Shown here: positions 45,703 to 53,432 of the stretch, in pieces
How positions within the stretch are numbered: the first letter of the stretch is position 1
How the letters are laid out: the number at the start of each line of letters is the position of its first letter
Source: Fodinibius salicampi
Lineage (GTDB): Bacteria; Bacteroidota; Rhodothermia; Balneolales; Balneolaceae
Length of the DNA stretch: 64,000 bases
Assembly: GCF_039545095.1 (NCBI RefSeq)
Contig: NZ_BAABRS010000006.1
Span: 50,091-114,090, forward strand
Direction: 5' to 3'
Notes under the pieces: generated by a model
What the model saw: only the letters and a program-made list of their open reading frames with translations
The model's database searches: none
Told to the model about the DNA's origin: nothing
Made by a program: the position numbers and the translations under genes

Positions 45703-45811
45703 CCTCTCCGCTCAACTACGCTAAAGGCCCACTACGCCGAAGTGGGCTTGGCTACGTAGGCTGTACTTCGTTGAGCAGGCTTGCAAAAGCTTGCTCAGCG
45801 AGGCTTTTTTT
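45702..45811 (+). repeat. direct repeat, copy B, with inserted hairpin
   Basis: Second copy of the tRNA-end hairpin and terminator. Relative to copy A, bases 45723-45765 are inserted in the loop (replacing four bases). The insert carries hairpin GCCCACT-ACGCCGA-AGTGGGC (45727-45747) and the palindrome CTACGTAG (45752-45759). The outer arms GCTCAAC (45710-45716) and GTTGAGC (45770-45776) are unchanged, and the terminator with seven T (45766-45811) is intact. Confidence 0.88.
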
Positions 45812-45839
45812 ATTTTGGGATTTTAGCTGGGTATTATGT

Positions 45840-46271
45840 TCAGGCTATATCTTTTTCACCATGGAGTGTTATTACTAATTTTCTTCGCCCTCCATTATTT
45901 CTATGCTCACAAAGATAAATACCCTGCCATGTCCCAAGGTTTAGGCTTCCATCTGTAATAGGAATACTGACCGATGAACCCAGCATCGAGCTTTTGATGT
46001 GCGAAGTCATATCATCCGGCCCTTCGAGTGTATGCTCGTACATAGAGGTATCCTCTGGAACCATCCGTTTAAAATGAGTCGCAAAATCTCTCCGAACCGA
46101 GGGATCAGCATTTTCATTAATGGTTAAGCTGGCACTGGTATGTTGAATAAAGATATGAGCAATGCCGGTTTTAATCTTTTTGATCTCGGGAATTTGGTGA
46201 AGAATTTCATCCGTAATGATGTGGTAGCCCCGTGCCTTTTTAGAAAGCGTTATTTTTGTTTGATTCCACAT
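45840..46271 (-). CDS. YjbQ family protein (UPF0047, secondary thiamine-phosphate synthase type)
   Basis: About 143 residues. The family signature HIFIQHTSASLTINENADPSVRRDF and WQGIYLCEHRNNGGRRKLVITLHGE is complete, including the conserved His and Asn residues. Family members bind metal and show weak thiamine-phosphate synthase activity; the physiological role is unknown. The ATG at 46271 (MWNQTKI) is preferred to a TTG nine bases upstream. Confidence 0.9.
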   Translation of the reverse strand: MWNQTKITLSKKARGYHIITDEILHQIPEIKKIKTGIAHIFIQHTSASLTINENADPSVRRDFATHFKRMVPEDTSMYEHTLEGPDDMTSHIKSSMLGSSVSIPITDGSLNLGTWQGIYLCEHRNNGGRRKLVITLHGEKDIA

Positions 46272-46342
46272 TTTTTCCAATTAAAAAATTAAAATGAAAA
46301 ATTCGGGGATTATGTATCCTCTATATTAATAAGCATCCGTTA

Positions 46343-47119
46343 TCATCCGAAAATTCCTTGAATTGCCCCACCATCATGACTAATGGTCTGTCCGGTTACA
46401 TAGGACGAATGTGGGGAGAGCAGCCAGCCGGCAAGTGATGCAATTTCTTCAGCTTTACCAAAGCGTCCCACTGGTATAGCCGCCTCCATTTCCTCCCGAA
46501 CTTTCTCCTTGGATTTATCGGAATCCTGAACTTTTTTCTTTATAACCCGCTCAATGGCTGGTGTATCATGCGCTCCCGGGGCCAGAACATTCACCGTAAC
46601 TCCCTTATCTGCAATTTCCTGGGAAAGTGATTTTGCAAAGCCCACAATTCCGGCACGGAATGAGTTGCTAAGTACAAGGGATGGAATAGGCTGTTTAACA
46701 GATTTGCTTTCCACAAAGAGTATTCGGCCGTACTTTTTGGATGTAAAATAAGAAACGAGACGTAGTATTAGTTCGATTTTCCACCGCATAGTACTTTCAT
46801 AGGCTTGGTCCCAGTCATAAAGTGCCGTTTCGAGAGGGGTAAGGGCCGGAGGTCCGCCGGCATTAACTACAACGCCATGAAGTTGGCTATTTCCAATGGC
46901 CGCCTCAATTTGATTGTGGGTATCATCTTCAGTTAAATCACCAGCAACTATTGATACCTGGTCCGGATACGCTTCTTGCAGTTCATTGAGTCTCTGCTCC
47001 CGGCGGGCTACTGCAATAACTCCCCCCCCTTCGTCCAATAGTTGTTCAGCTATTGATCGGCCGAAACCGCTGCTGGCACCGCACACAATAAAGCGTTGAT
47101 CGCTAATTTTTAAATCCAT
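46343..47119 (-). CDS. atypical SDR family oxidoreductase
   Basis: 258 residues with the SDR nucleotide site CGASSGFGRSIAEQLLDEGG and VVNAGGPPA, and a normal C-terminus (VTGQTISHDGG). The catalytic YxxxK is absent: the segment reads VLSNSFRAGIVGFAKSL, so Tyr and Lys are replaced. A known SDR subfamily shares this LSNxxRAG wording, so this is family-typical and not a mutation, and the enzyme may use another mechanism or be a binding protein. Monocistronic. Confidence 0.85.
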   Translation of the reverse strand: MDLKISDQRFIVCGASSGFGRSIAEQLLDEGGGVIAVARREQRLNELQEAYPDQVSIVAGDLTEDDTHNQIEAAIGNSQLHGVVVNAGGPPALTPLETALYDWDQAYESTMRWKIELILRLVSYFTSKKYGRILFVESKSVKQPIPSLVLSNSFRAGIVGFAKSLSQEIADKGVTVNVLAPGAHDTPAIERVIKKKVQDSDKSKEKVREEMEAAIPVGRFGKAEEIASLAGWLLSPHSSYVTGQTISHDGGAIQGIFG

Positions 47120-47321
47120 GAGTAAAAATAATTAATTTTGATTCTAAAAAGGTCTGAAGTTATCAGGAATAAAGTTCTTTTTGACCTGAAAAGAAATTTT
47201 TTATTCACTTTCAAATAACTGTGTATATACCAAAATGTACGCTGATGAGCAATTTATGTACTAAAACCTTATCCTAAAAAAGAATTAAATTTTATAATAA
47301 TGAATTACGCAAATAAAGCCG

Positions 47322-47329
47322 TATCTTTG
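47322..47329 (+). promoter_or_regulatory. Bacteroidota-type -7 promoter element of typA
   Basis: TATCTTTG, identical to the element before glyS, lies 49 nt before the typA ATG. A clear -33 TTG is not seen. Confidence 0.55.
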
Positions 47330-47378
47330 CAGGCTAAATTTCGTTGGGTTGGCTTCTTGCCTAATCCAAATTAATTCA

Positions 47379-49208
47379 ATGTTATATATGTACAAAGATA
47401 TCAGAAATATTGCCATCATTGCCCACGTCGATCACGGTAAAACTACCTTGGTTGATGAAATGCTCAAACAAAGCGGTACTTTTCGTGAAAATGAAGAGGT
47501 TGCCGAGAGAGTAATGGATTCCGGTGATCTTGAGAAAGAAAAAGGCATTACCATCAGCTCAAAAAATACGGCTGTAAAATGGGGAGAAACCAAAATAAAT
47601 ATTATTGACACCCCTGGACACGCTGATTTCGGCGGCGAAGTAGAACGTATCCTGAAAATGGTTAACGGGGTTATCATATTAGTGGATGCCGCAGAAGGAC
47701 CACTTCCGCAGACTAAATTTGTATTGCGCAAATCACTTGATCTTGGTTATGAACCCATTGTAGTGATCAATAAAATTGACCGTAAAGACGCCCGTCCCGA
47801 TGAGGTGCTCAATGAGATTTTTGATCTCTTTGTAATGCTTGATGCCACGAATGAACAGCTTGATTTCCCTATCATTTATGCCGAAGGCATCAACGGTATT
47901 GCAAAATATGAGCTTGAGGATGATAATGAAGATTTAGAGCCTCTATTTGAAACTATTGTAGAAAAGATACCACCTCCCGAACAAAATACGGATACTCATT
48001 TCAAGATGTTGGTCAGTAGTATTGACTGGAATGATTATGTGGGACGTATAGCTATTGGCCGGGTAGAACAGGGGACCATTGAGCAAAATCAGCAGATTGC
48101 ACTCTTGGACCGGAAAGGCAATCTGAAGGAAAAGGGAAAGGCAACGAAGCTGTTTACATTTAACGGCTTGAAACGGGAACCAATCGATAAGGCGGAAGCA
48201 GGCGATATTTTTGCACTGGCCGGTTATGAGCAGGTTGATATCGGGGATACACTTACCGATGCCTCTGATATGACGGCTATCGACTACTATGACATTGATC
48301 AGCCTACCATGGCTATGTTTTTCAGGGTCAATAATTCTCCATTTGCCGGACGTGAGGGAGAGTATGTGACCTCAAATATGCTTAAAGATCGTCTGATGCG
48401 CGAGACGCGTACGAATGTTTCTATTGAGGTAAAGCAAACGGAAAATCCCGATATTTATAAAGTCTCCGGAAGAGGCGAGCTGCAGCTGGCTATTCTTACT
48501 GAAACTATGCGACGCGAAGGCTATGAATTTGCCGTATCACGCCCGGAGGTACTTTTCAAGGAGATTGATGGACAGCGCCATGAACCTTTTGAAGAAGTAG
48601 TGGTGGATGTGCATCAGGACTATAGCAACCGCGTGATCGATAACCTGCAGCAGAGGAAAGGTATAATGACTTCCATGACGCAGGAAGGCGAGAATAACCG
48701 GCTTACCTTTAAAGTACCTTCCAGAGGGCTTATCGGTTTCCGGAGTGAAATGCTAACGGAAACGCGCGGTACCGGAATTATGCATCAGCAGTTTGATAGC
48801 TATGAACCTTTTGCCGGAGAAATACCGGGACGAACGAGTGGAACGCTTATTGCCCTTGAAAGAGGAGAGGTTACCAGCTATGCGCTTGAAGGTCTGCAGG
48901 ATCGGGGAACCTTTCTGGTAGAACCGGGCGATTCTGTCTATCAGGGACAAATTGTAGGGATTAATAACCGGTCGGATGATTTGGTTGTTAATGTGGTCAA
49001 GAAAAAGAATCTCACGAACCACCGGGCTACTCAAAGCGCAGATGCCGTTAAAATTGATCCCGCCAAGAAGATGAGCCTGGAACAGTATATCGAATTTATC
49101 GACAATGATGAGCTGCTGGAAGTCACGCCAAAGAGCCTGCGCATCCGTAAGCTCTATCTTGACCCGAACGAGCGTAAGCGTGCCGAGAAACGCAAAGAGT
49201 TCGTTTAA
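47379..49208 (+). CDS. typA: translational GTPase TypA/BipA
   Basis: About 609 residues. Ribosome-associated GTPase helping 50S assembly and stress adaptation. G1 [16 protein letters not shown]3 DTPGHADFGGEVER and G4 NKIDRKDAR are intact, and the BipA-specific C-terminal domain (from about residue 400, GRGELQLAILTETMRREGYEF to NHRATQSADAVKIDP) is complete. The ATG at 47379 or 47388 (MYKDIRN) is the likely start; the open frame continues upstream from a TTG without support. Confidence 0.95.
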   Translation: MLYMYKDIRNIAIIAHVDHGKTTLVDEMLKQSGTFRENEEVAERVMDSGDLEKEKGITISSKNTAVKWGETKINIIDTPGHADFGGEVERILKMVNGVIILVDAAEGPLPQTKFVLRKSLDLGYEPIVVINKIDRKDARPDEVLNEIFDLFVMLDATNEQLDFPIIYAEGINGIAKYELEDDNEDLEPLFETIVEKIPPPEQNTDTHFKMLVSSIDWNDYVGRIAIGRVEQGTIEQNQQIALLDRKGNLKEKGKATKLFTFNGLKREPIDKAEAGDIFALAGYEQVDIGDTLTDASDMTAIDYYDIDQPTMAMFFRVNNSPFAGREGEYVTSNMLKDRLMRETRTNVSIEVKQTENPDIYKVSGRGELQLAILTETMRREGYEFAVSRPEVLFKEIDGQRHEPFEEVVVDVHQDYSNRVIDNLQQRKGIMTSMTQEGENNRLTFKVPSRGLIGFRSEMLTETRGTGIMHQQFDSYEPFAGEIPGRTSGTLIALERGEVTSYALEGLQDRGTFLVEPGDSVYQGQIVGINNRSDDLVVNVVKKKNLTNHRATQSADAVKIDPAKKMSLEQYIEFIDNDELLEVTPKSLRIRKLYLDPNERKRAEKRKEFV

Positions 49209-49236
49209 ATAGAACAGGAGATAAATTCTTGTAAAT

Positions 49237-49267
49237 AAAAAAGCCCTTCTGAGAGGAAGGGCTTTTT
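49237..49267. terminator. bidirectional Rho-independent terminator between typA and the M61 gene
   Basis: A-run, AGCCCTTC, loop TGAGA, GAAGGGCT, T-run. The two convergent genes share the hairpin, which has A/T tracts on both sides. Confidence 0.85.
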
Positions 49268-49284
49268 GTTTGGCTATCAAATAT

Positions 49285-51180
49285 TTATTGGCCGAGCCAT
49301 TGTTTACGGAGTTTTAGCTGATCTTCATTTGCTTCTTCGACTTCTTTAAGGTTAAACGCTTCAACCATAGGGGTTCCGACCTTTCCGGACAAGGTAATTT
49401 CCTGATCTCCCCTGATAACAACCATTTTAATATCTGTATCAGGTGACCAGCCCATAGATTCTGGGATGAGCTGACGGATGTTTTGAAGGCTGTATTCCGT
49501 TCCATTCACTGACTTGATAATATCTCCGCTCTGTACGCCAAGTCTTTTAAGCGAACTATTGAGCTCTATATCACGGAATTCTACTTTCCCTTCTTCCTGA
49601 TTTGCTTTGATAAACGGTGTTTGCCCCTTTAAGAAAAGGGACGTCTGCGTCGAGTCTTTTACCCGCTCAAGTCCAACCTTGTCGAAGAAAACGTTATAAT
49701 CAATAGGCGTGTTTCCAACTACATGCGTTTGCAAAAAATCACCAACTGATGGATAGGTCATCGTTGTGATTTCGCTGATTAGCTTATCATCCGTAAAGGG
49801 TTTTTCCGTACCATATTTTTGAGAAAGTTCGGTCATAAGCGACATCATGCTGCGCTTGCCGTTGCTTTCTTCCCTCATCAAGATATCAATGCACATGCCG
49901 ATAAGTGCCCCTTTCTGGTATACATTGTAGTAGTTGGATGCGTACGGCTCTTCTAGGATGTTTTCGCTCATCTTGGTAAAGCTCATAGAGTCGTTCATCC
50001 CCAGTGAAGACGCAATTTTACCATTCATTTTGTCATAGAACTCCTGCTTAGACTGCAGCCCCTCATAAACCTGGAAGTGACTGGCAAAATATTCCGTAAC
50101 TCCTTCATACATCCACAAGTGTTTTGAGAATGTCGGGGCATTGTAATCAAAATAATGAACATCCTCTGAGTGTACGTTCAGTGGTGTTACTATGTGGAAA
50201 AATTCATGGGAGACGACATCCGTCATAGTTTGGTTAAGCCTTGAAGCTGGCATGGCTTCCGGCAGCACAACCACAGTTGAGGTGTGATGCTCGAGCGCGC
50301 CAAAGCCCGTGGGGGCCGTTTCACTTCGAGGAGCCAGGTACAAGTAGATATCGTAACGGTCGGTCGTCTTAAGGGTACCCAGGTAATCTTTTTGGGCATC
50401 CATCATGCTTTTGATGGTTTTTTGGATAGACGATGCCGAATGATTTCCATTGGGCGAATAGACACTGAGTACAATCTGCATATCATCAACCATGAATTTA
50501 GCAACATCAAGGTTGCCATACATCATGGGATTGTCAGTAACTTGGAAATAGCGATCCGCCGCATAGGTGTTGGTCACTTCAGTACTGTCACGGCTATAAG
50601 TAGTATTAATTACAGGTAGTGCTGCTGTGCGGTTAAATTCTGTGGGTGCAGTAATATCCAATCGATACTCCTGGTCTTGCAGATTCTCAAAATACCCAAC
50701 GAAGCCATGTAGGTTTAGCACAAAGTTATCTTCCTTGATATTGGTACCCGATGGAGAAAAGGGAGTTGCTTTATCACTGTTTTCAATATCGAAAGTATCG
50801 TTTACATAGTACCCCAGTTTGTCAAGCTCGCTGGCATTTGGGATGATCCATGTATTTTTGCCTTCCTTCGTTGCAGTTATGGGCTGGCCATCATAATTAT
50901 AAGCCACAAGACTGTCGGTAAAATTTCCGAAATTACTGACAGAGTAGGTGCCCTGAACAACCCGGGGCAGGCGAAAGATGACGCTGTCCGTATTAAATTT
51001 TCCGGGATTTATTTGTACCCAAACCCGATCATTATTGACCTCGGTTAGATCGATGGATGAGGCTATAGGCTTTTGGTCAGCAGGGGGTTCTTGATTTTTA
51101 TTTTCAACCATCTCGCCCATTTTGGGAGAGCAACTGGCAAAAGTTACTAATACTACAAAAAGATAAAGAAGTCTTCGCAT
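49285..51180 (-). CDS. M61 family metallopeptidase, lipoprotein with PDZ domain
   Basis: 631 residues with lipid Cys17 (TFASC), so it is anchored in the envelope. The N-terminal beta domain (about 50-240) is followed by the zinc peptidase with SHEFFHIVTPLNVH (HExxH type) and the third ligand Glu in WMYEGVTEYFASHF. A PDZ domain covers about 530-600 (SLKRLGVQSGDIIKSVNGTEYSL). This matches glycyl aminopeptidase-like M61 enzymes. Function in cell-envelope proteolysis is inferred. Confidence 0.9.
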   Translation of the reverse strand: MRRLLYLFVVLVTFASCSPKMGEMVENKNQEPPADQKPIASSIDLTEVNNDRVWVQINPGKFNTDSVIFRLPRVVQGTYSVSNFGNFTDSLVAYNYDGQPITATKEGKNTWIIPNASELDKLGYYVNDTFDIENSDKATPFSPSGTNIKEDNFVLNLHGFVGYFENLQDQEYRLDITAPTEFNRTAALPVINTTYSRDSTEVTNTYAADRYFQVTDNPMMYGNLDVAKFMVDDMQIVLSVYSPNGNHSASSIQKTIKSMMDAQKDYLGTLKTTDRYDIYLYLAPRSETAPTGFGALEHHTSTVVVLPEAMPASRLNQTMTDVVSHEFFHIVTPLNVHSEDVHYFDYNAPTFSKHLWMYEGVTEYFASHFQVYEGLQSKQEFYDKMNGKIASSLGMNDSMSFTKMSENILEEPYASNYYNVYQKGALIGMCIDILMREESNGKRSMMSLMTELSQKYGTEKPFTDDKLISEITTMTYPSVGDFLQTHVVGNTPIDYNVFFDKVGLERVKDSTQTSLFLKGQTPFIKANQEEGKVEFRDIELNSSLKRLGVQSGDIIKSVNGTEYSLQNIRQLIPESMGWSPDTDIKMVVIRGDQEITLSGKVGTPMVEAFNLKEVEEANEDQLKLRKQWLGQ

Positions 51181-51297
51181 ATACAGTTTTGTTGGATAAC
51201 GTTTTAAATACAGTTTTGATTATTGCTGAAGAACAAAGTATATCGTTTTTTAAACAGTAGTGTTACAGGAAAAATATGGATTTTAAATCTTTTAATA

Positions 51298-51759
51298 ATG
51301 GACAATAACCAGAATGCGCAAAAAGTAACAAAGCTGGCTGAGTGGTTGGATAGCCGCTTCACCATTCCCGGTACGAACATACGCTTTGGTTTAGATCCCA
51401 TTATCAGCCTGATACCAGGTGCCGGGGACTGGCTGGCGGGTATCATTTCCGGTTATTTTATTCTGCTGGGCGCACGTGCTGATTTACCTCCGGCAGTTCT
51501 TTGGCGGATGGGATTCAATGTTCTGATTGATATTGTGATAGGTTCTGTGCCCCTTCTGGGCGATCTTTTTGATGTGGGATGGAAAGCCAATAATCGCAAT
51601 GCTGAGCTCTTGGAGAAATACAGGCGGGATGCCAAAACCACCGAGCATCATAGCCGTTGGCTGCTTTGGATTATTGCTATTACACTCATCCTGATGATCG
51701 TCGGCCTGTTGGCATTGCTTGGATGGCTCATTGCAAGCATTATTGAAATACTTTTCTGA
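51298..51759 (+). CDS. DUF4112 membrane protein
   Basis: 153 residues from the ATG at 51298. DUF4112 signature: WLDSRFTIPGTNIRFGLDPIISLIPGAGDW and LIDIVIGSVPLLGDLFDVGWKANNRNAELL, followed by two closely spaced hydrophobic helices at the C-terminus. The function is unknown. The frame can be extended to 51223, but those residues are not family-like. Confidence 0.85.
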   Translation: MDNNQNAQKVTKLAEWLDSRFTIPGTNIRFGLDPIISLIPGAGDWLAGIISGYFILLGARADLPPAVLWRMGFNVLIDIVIGSVPLLGDLFDVGWKANNRNAELLEKYRRDAKTTEHHSRWLLWIIAITLILMIVGLLALLGWLIASIIEILF

Positions 51760-51852
51760 AAACAAGGATAGGGCATATTTTTCAAAAAAGTTTGTAAGGA
51801 TTTGCTTGGTCAGCGGTCTTACTTATAAATAATCACATAAATTCGGAGAGCC

Positions 51853-52551
51853 ATGACTATTAAATATGCCCTGTACCCCAACTCACTTGCCAAAAATCCA
51901 AAACACCGGCGTGCCATCATTCAGAATTATCGCAGCTGTACTATAGATGATATTATCGATGACATGATAAGCAGAGGAAGCACCCTGACCCGGGCAGATG
52001 CATTGGCCAATATCGAAAATTACGAGGCTGCCATTGCAAAATTTGTAAGTCAGGGTCGGGGCGTTAATACCTCTCTGATGTATATTTCGCCCTCGATTGC
52101 AGGTAACTTTATAGGCACGGAAGATTACTTTGATGCTTCCCGGCACGAGGTAAGGTTGAACTTGTCGCCGGGTAAACGTCTGCAGGAGGCGATGGAGGAT
52201 ATCTCTCTCCGGAAAGTAGCTCCTAATCAGCGGCGACCGCAAATCCAATCCGTCACCGATTTTGCTACGGATTCTGTTAACAGCCAGCTGACCCCGGGCG
52301 GTGTTATTGAAGTGCGCGGTAAACTGCTTAAGTACGATCCTGATGATGAAGAGCAGGGCATCTTTTTTAATGAACCGGATGGCCGACAGATCCGGGCACC
52401 GAAACCTATTCGCAATAAACCCAGTTCCCTTTATGTGAGTGTGCCCGAGGATCTGTCCGCCGGCGATTACCAAATTGAAATACGAGCGGTTGTACGTCGC
52501 ACCACTCATATCCGGCGCGATAGATTGGATACTTTGCTTACCGTATCTTAA
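51853..52551 (+). CDS. HU-domain/DUF4469 DNA-binding-like protein
   Basis: 232 residues. The N-terminal roughly 130 (IIDDMISRGSTLTRADALANIENYEAAI, then DASRHEVRLNLSPGKRL) resembles the HU-based DNA-binding fold of Bacteroidota-type HU proteins. The C-terminal 100 (VTDFATDSVNSQLTPGGVIEVRGKLLKYDPDDEEQGIFF) is the DUF4469 Ig-like domain. It is the last gene before an 880-bp palindrome-rich gap. A DNA-binding or nucleoid role is inferred from the fold only. Confidence 0.8.
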   Translation: MTIKYALYPNSLAKNPKHRRAIIQNYRSCTIDDIIDDMISRGSTLTRADALANIENYEAAIAKFVSQGRGVNTSLMYISPSIAGNFIGTEDYFDASRHEVRLNLSPGKRLQEAMEDISLRKVAPNQRRPQIQSVTDFATDSVNSQLTPGGVIEVRGKLLKYDPDDEEQGIFFNEPDGRQIRAPKPIRNKPSSLYVSVPEDLSAGDYQIEIRAVVRRTTHIRRDRLDTLLTVS

Positions 52552-52783
52552 GGGTACCCATTGCCATAAAAAGCGTTTAATCCTTCTTCTGGGCAGCATT
52601 TTCTGGGAGAAAGATTCATTTATGCGTTGATGGATCTATTGCTGGTTAGCGAAGACGAATCTTGATAACTGCCCTCCTTTTGACCCTATGCGATTGAGAA
52701 TACTGGCAAATACCTAATGCCGGCGGCATACCTGCCCCTATCAGCCTCTCTGTACTGCTTAACCAAAGCAAAAAACATTCTGG

Positions 52784-52879
52784 TGTCAGCATCACTGACA
52801 GTACAATGTCGTGCTATACGACACTATAATGCCAGAAAGTATGACATCTTAATGTCTTGTATTAAGACACTATAGTGTC
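52784..52879. repeat. cluster of overlapping short palindromes
   Basis: Five inverted repeats within 96 bp: TGTCAG/CTGACA (52784-52800), TGTCGT/ACGACA (52807-52823), GACAT/ATGTC (52843-52856), GTCTT/AAGAC (52854-52868) and perfect GACACTATAGTGTC (52866-52879). All arms contain GTC/GAC; the last three overlap. Spacing is irregular, so this is not a CRISPR array. Protein-binding sites are one possibility. Confidence 0.65.
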
Positions 52880-52991
52880 AGGGACTAATCAGTATATTGA
52901 TCGGATACCATTTCCTTTCTTGGCCAGTCTTGATAGAGTAGGTGCAAGAGAGGGCTGTTGAGCTGATTACCACAATACCGGATATTTATTT

Positions 52992-53126
52992 AGGAGGAGC
53001 CTTTGCAAAACTCCACAAATTCAGCCTTGTTATTGCGAGTTAGCGAAGTAATCTCGTGAGTAAAGTCTCTATAAGGAGATCGCAGCACTCCGTTCGCGAT
53101 GACAAATAAGGTTTTCAAAGCCTCCA
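52992..53126. repeat. nested inverted-repeat (MITE-like) element
   Basis: Outer arms: 52992-53013 (with GGAGGAGCCTTTGCAAAACT) against 53110-53126 (GGTTTTCAAAGCCTCC). Inner arms: GTTATTGCGAGTTAGCGAAG at 53029-53048, continuing to AATCTCG, against the reverse complement of 53072-53103. The inner arms belong to a widespread bacterial repeat type reading GTCATTGCGAACGGAGTG with AATCTC, from memory. Typical small dispersed inverted-repeat element without genes. Confidence 0.6.
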
Positions 53127-53141
53127 AGGAGGTAGAAAATA

Positions 53142-53202
53142 AGATGACCAACGTGTGGAAACGGAATATTGCGTTTCCACACGCCTCATTACTTGGTCAT
53201 CT
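53142..53202. repeat. two-step perfect inverted repeat
   Basis: Inner stem CGTGTGGAAACG/CGTTTCCACACG (53152-53163 and 53172-53183, 12 bp perfect, 8-nt loop) inside outer stem AGATGACCAA/TTGGTCATCT (53142-53151 and 53193-53202, 10 bp perfect), with a 9-nt bulge on the right side only. No T-run follows. Confidence 0.75.
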
Positions 53203-53381
53203 GTCTCTCTCTACTATTATCAATTGCCAGGATTATGATGCTGGCTAAAATCCTTTAATAACATACAGTTTCTGTTTACGCTGGATTGCTAATCCGGCTG
53301 GACGGGCTCGCAGCCGGTCCTATATAAAGTTATTATTCCGGGTTGTTGCGCAGGGAAGGGTAATCCCCGGCATTGGTTTGC

Positions 53382-53407
53382 CGCACCTATGCTAAAGCTT
53401 CGGTGCG
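53382..53407 (+). repeat. hairpin with conserved 14-nt loop, distant copy
   Basis: CGCACC-TATGCTAAAGCTTC-GGTGCG. Its loop differs from the tRNA-Ser hairpin loop (TACGCTGAAGCTTC) at two positions only, although the stems are different. Confidence 0.6.
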
Positions 53408-53432
53408 CGAAAGTATACATTCATAAAAGTTT

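Larger units (their letters stand above)
52552..53432. other. 881-bp gene-free region rich in inverted repeats
   Basis: No convincing gene. It carries a cluster of overlapping palindromes (52784-52879), a nested inverted-repeat element (52992-53126), a separate two-step inverted repeat (53142-53202) and a hairpin of the 14-nt-loop family (53382-53407). 52552-52783 shows nothing I recognise. Confidence 0.75.

Noticed and set aside
45262..45811. Classical tRNA-integrated genomic island
   Set aside because: The duplication is present, but there is no integrase and the insert is only about 360-400 bp.
52784..52879. CRISPR array
   Set aside because: The palindromes differ in sequence and spacing, and no spacers or cas genes are present.
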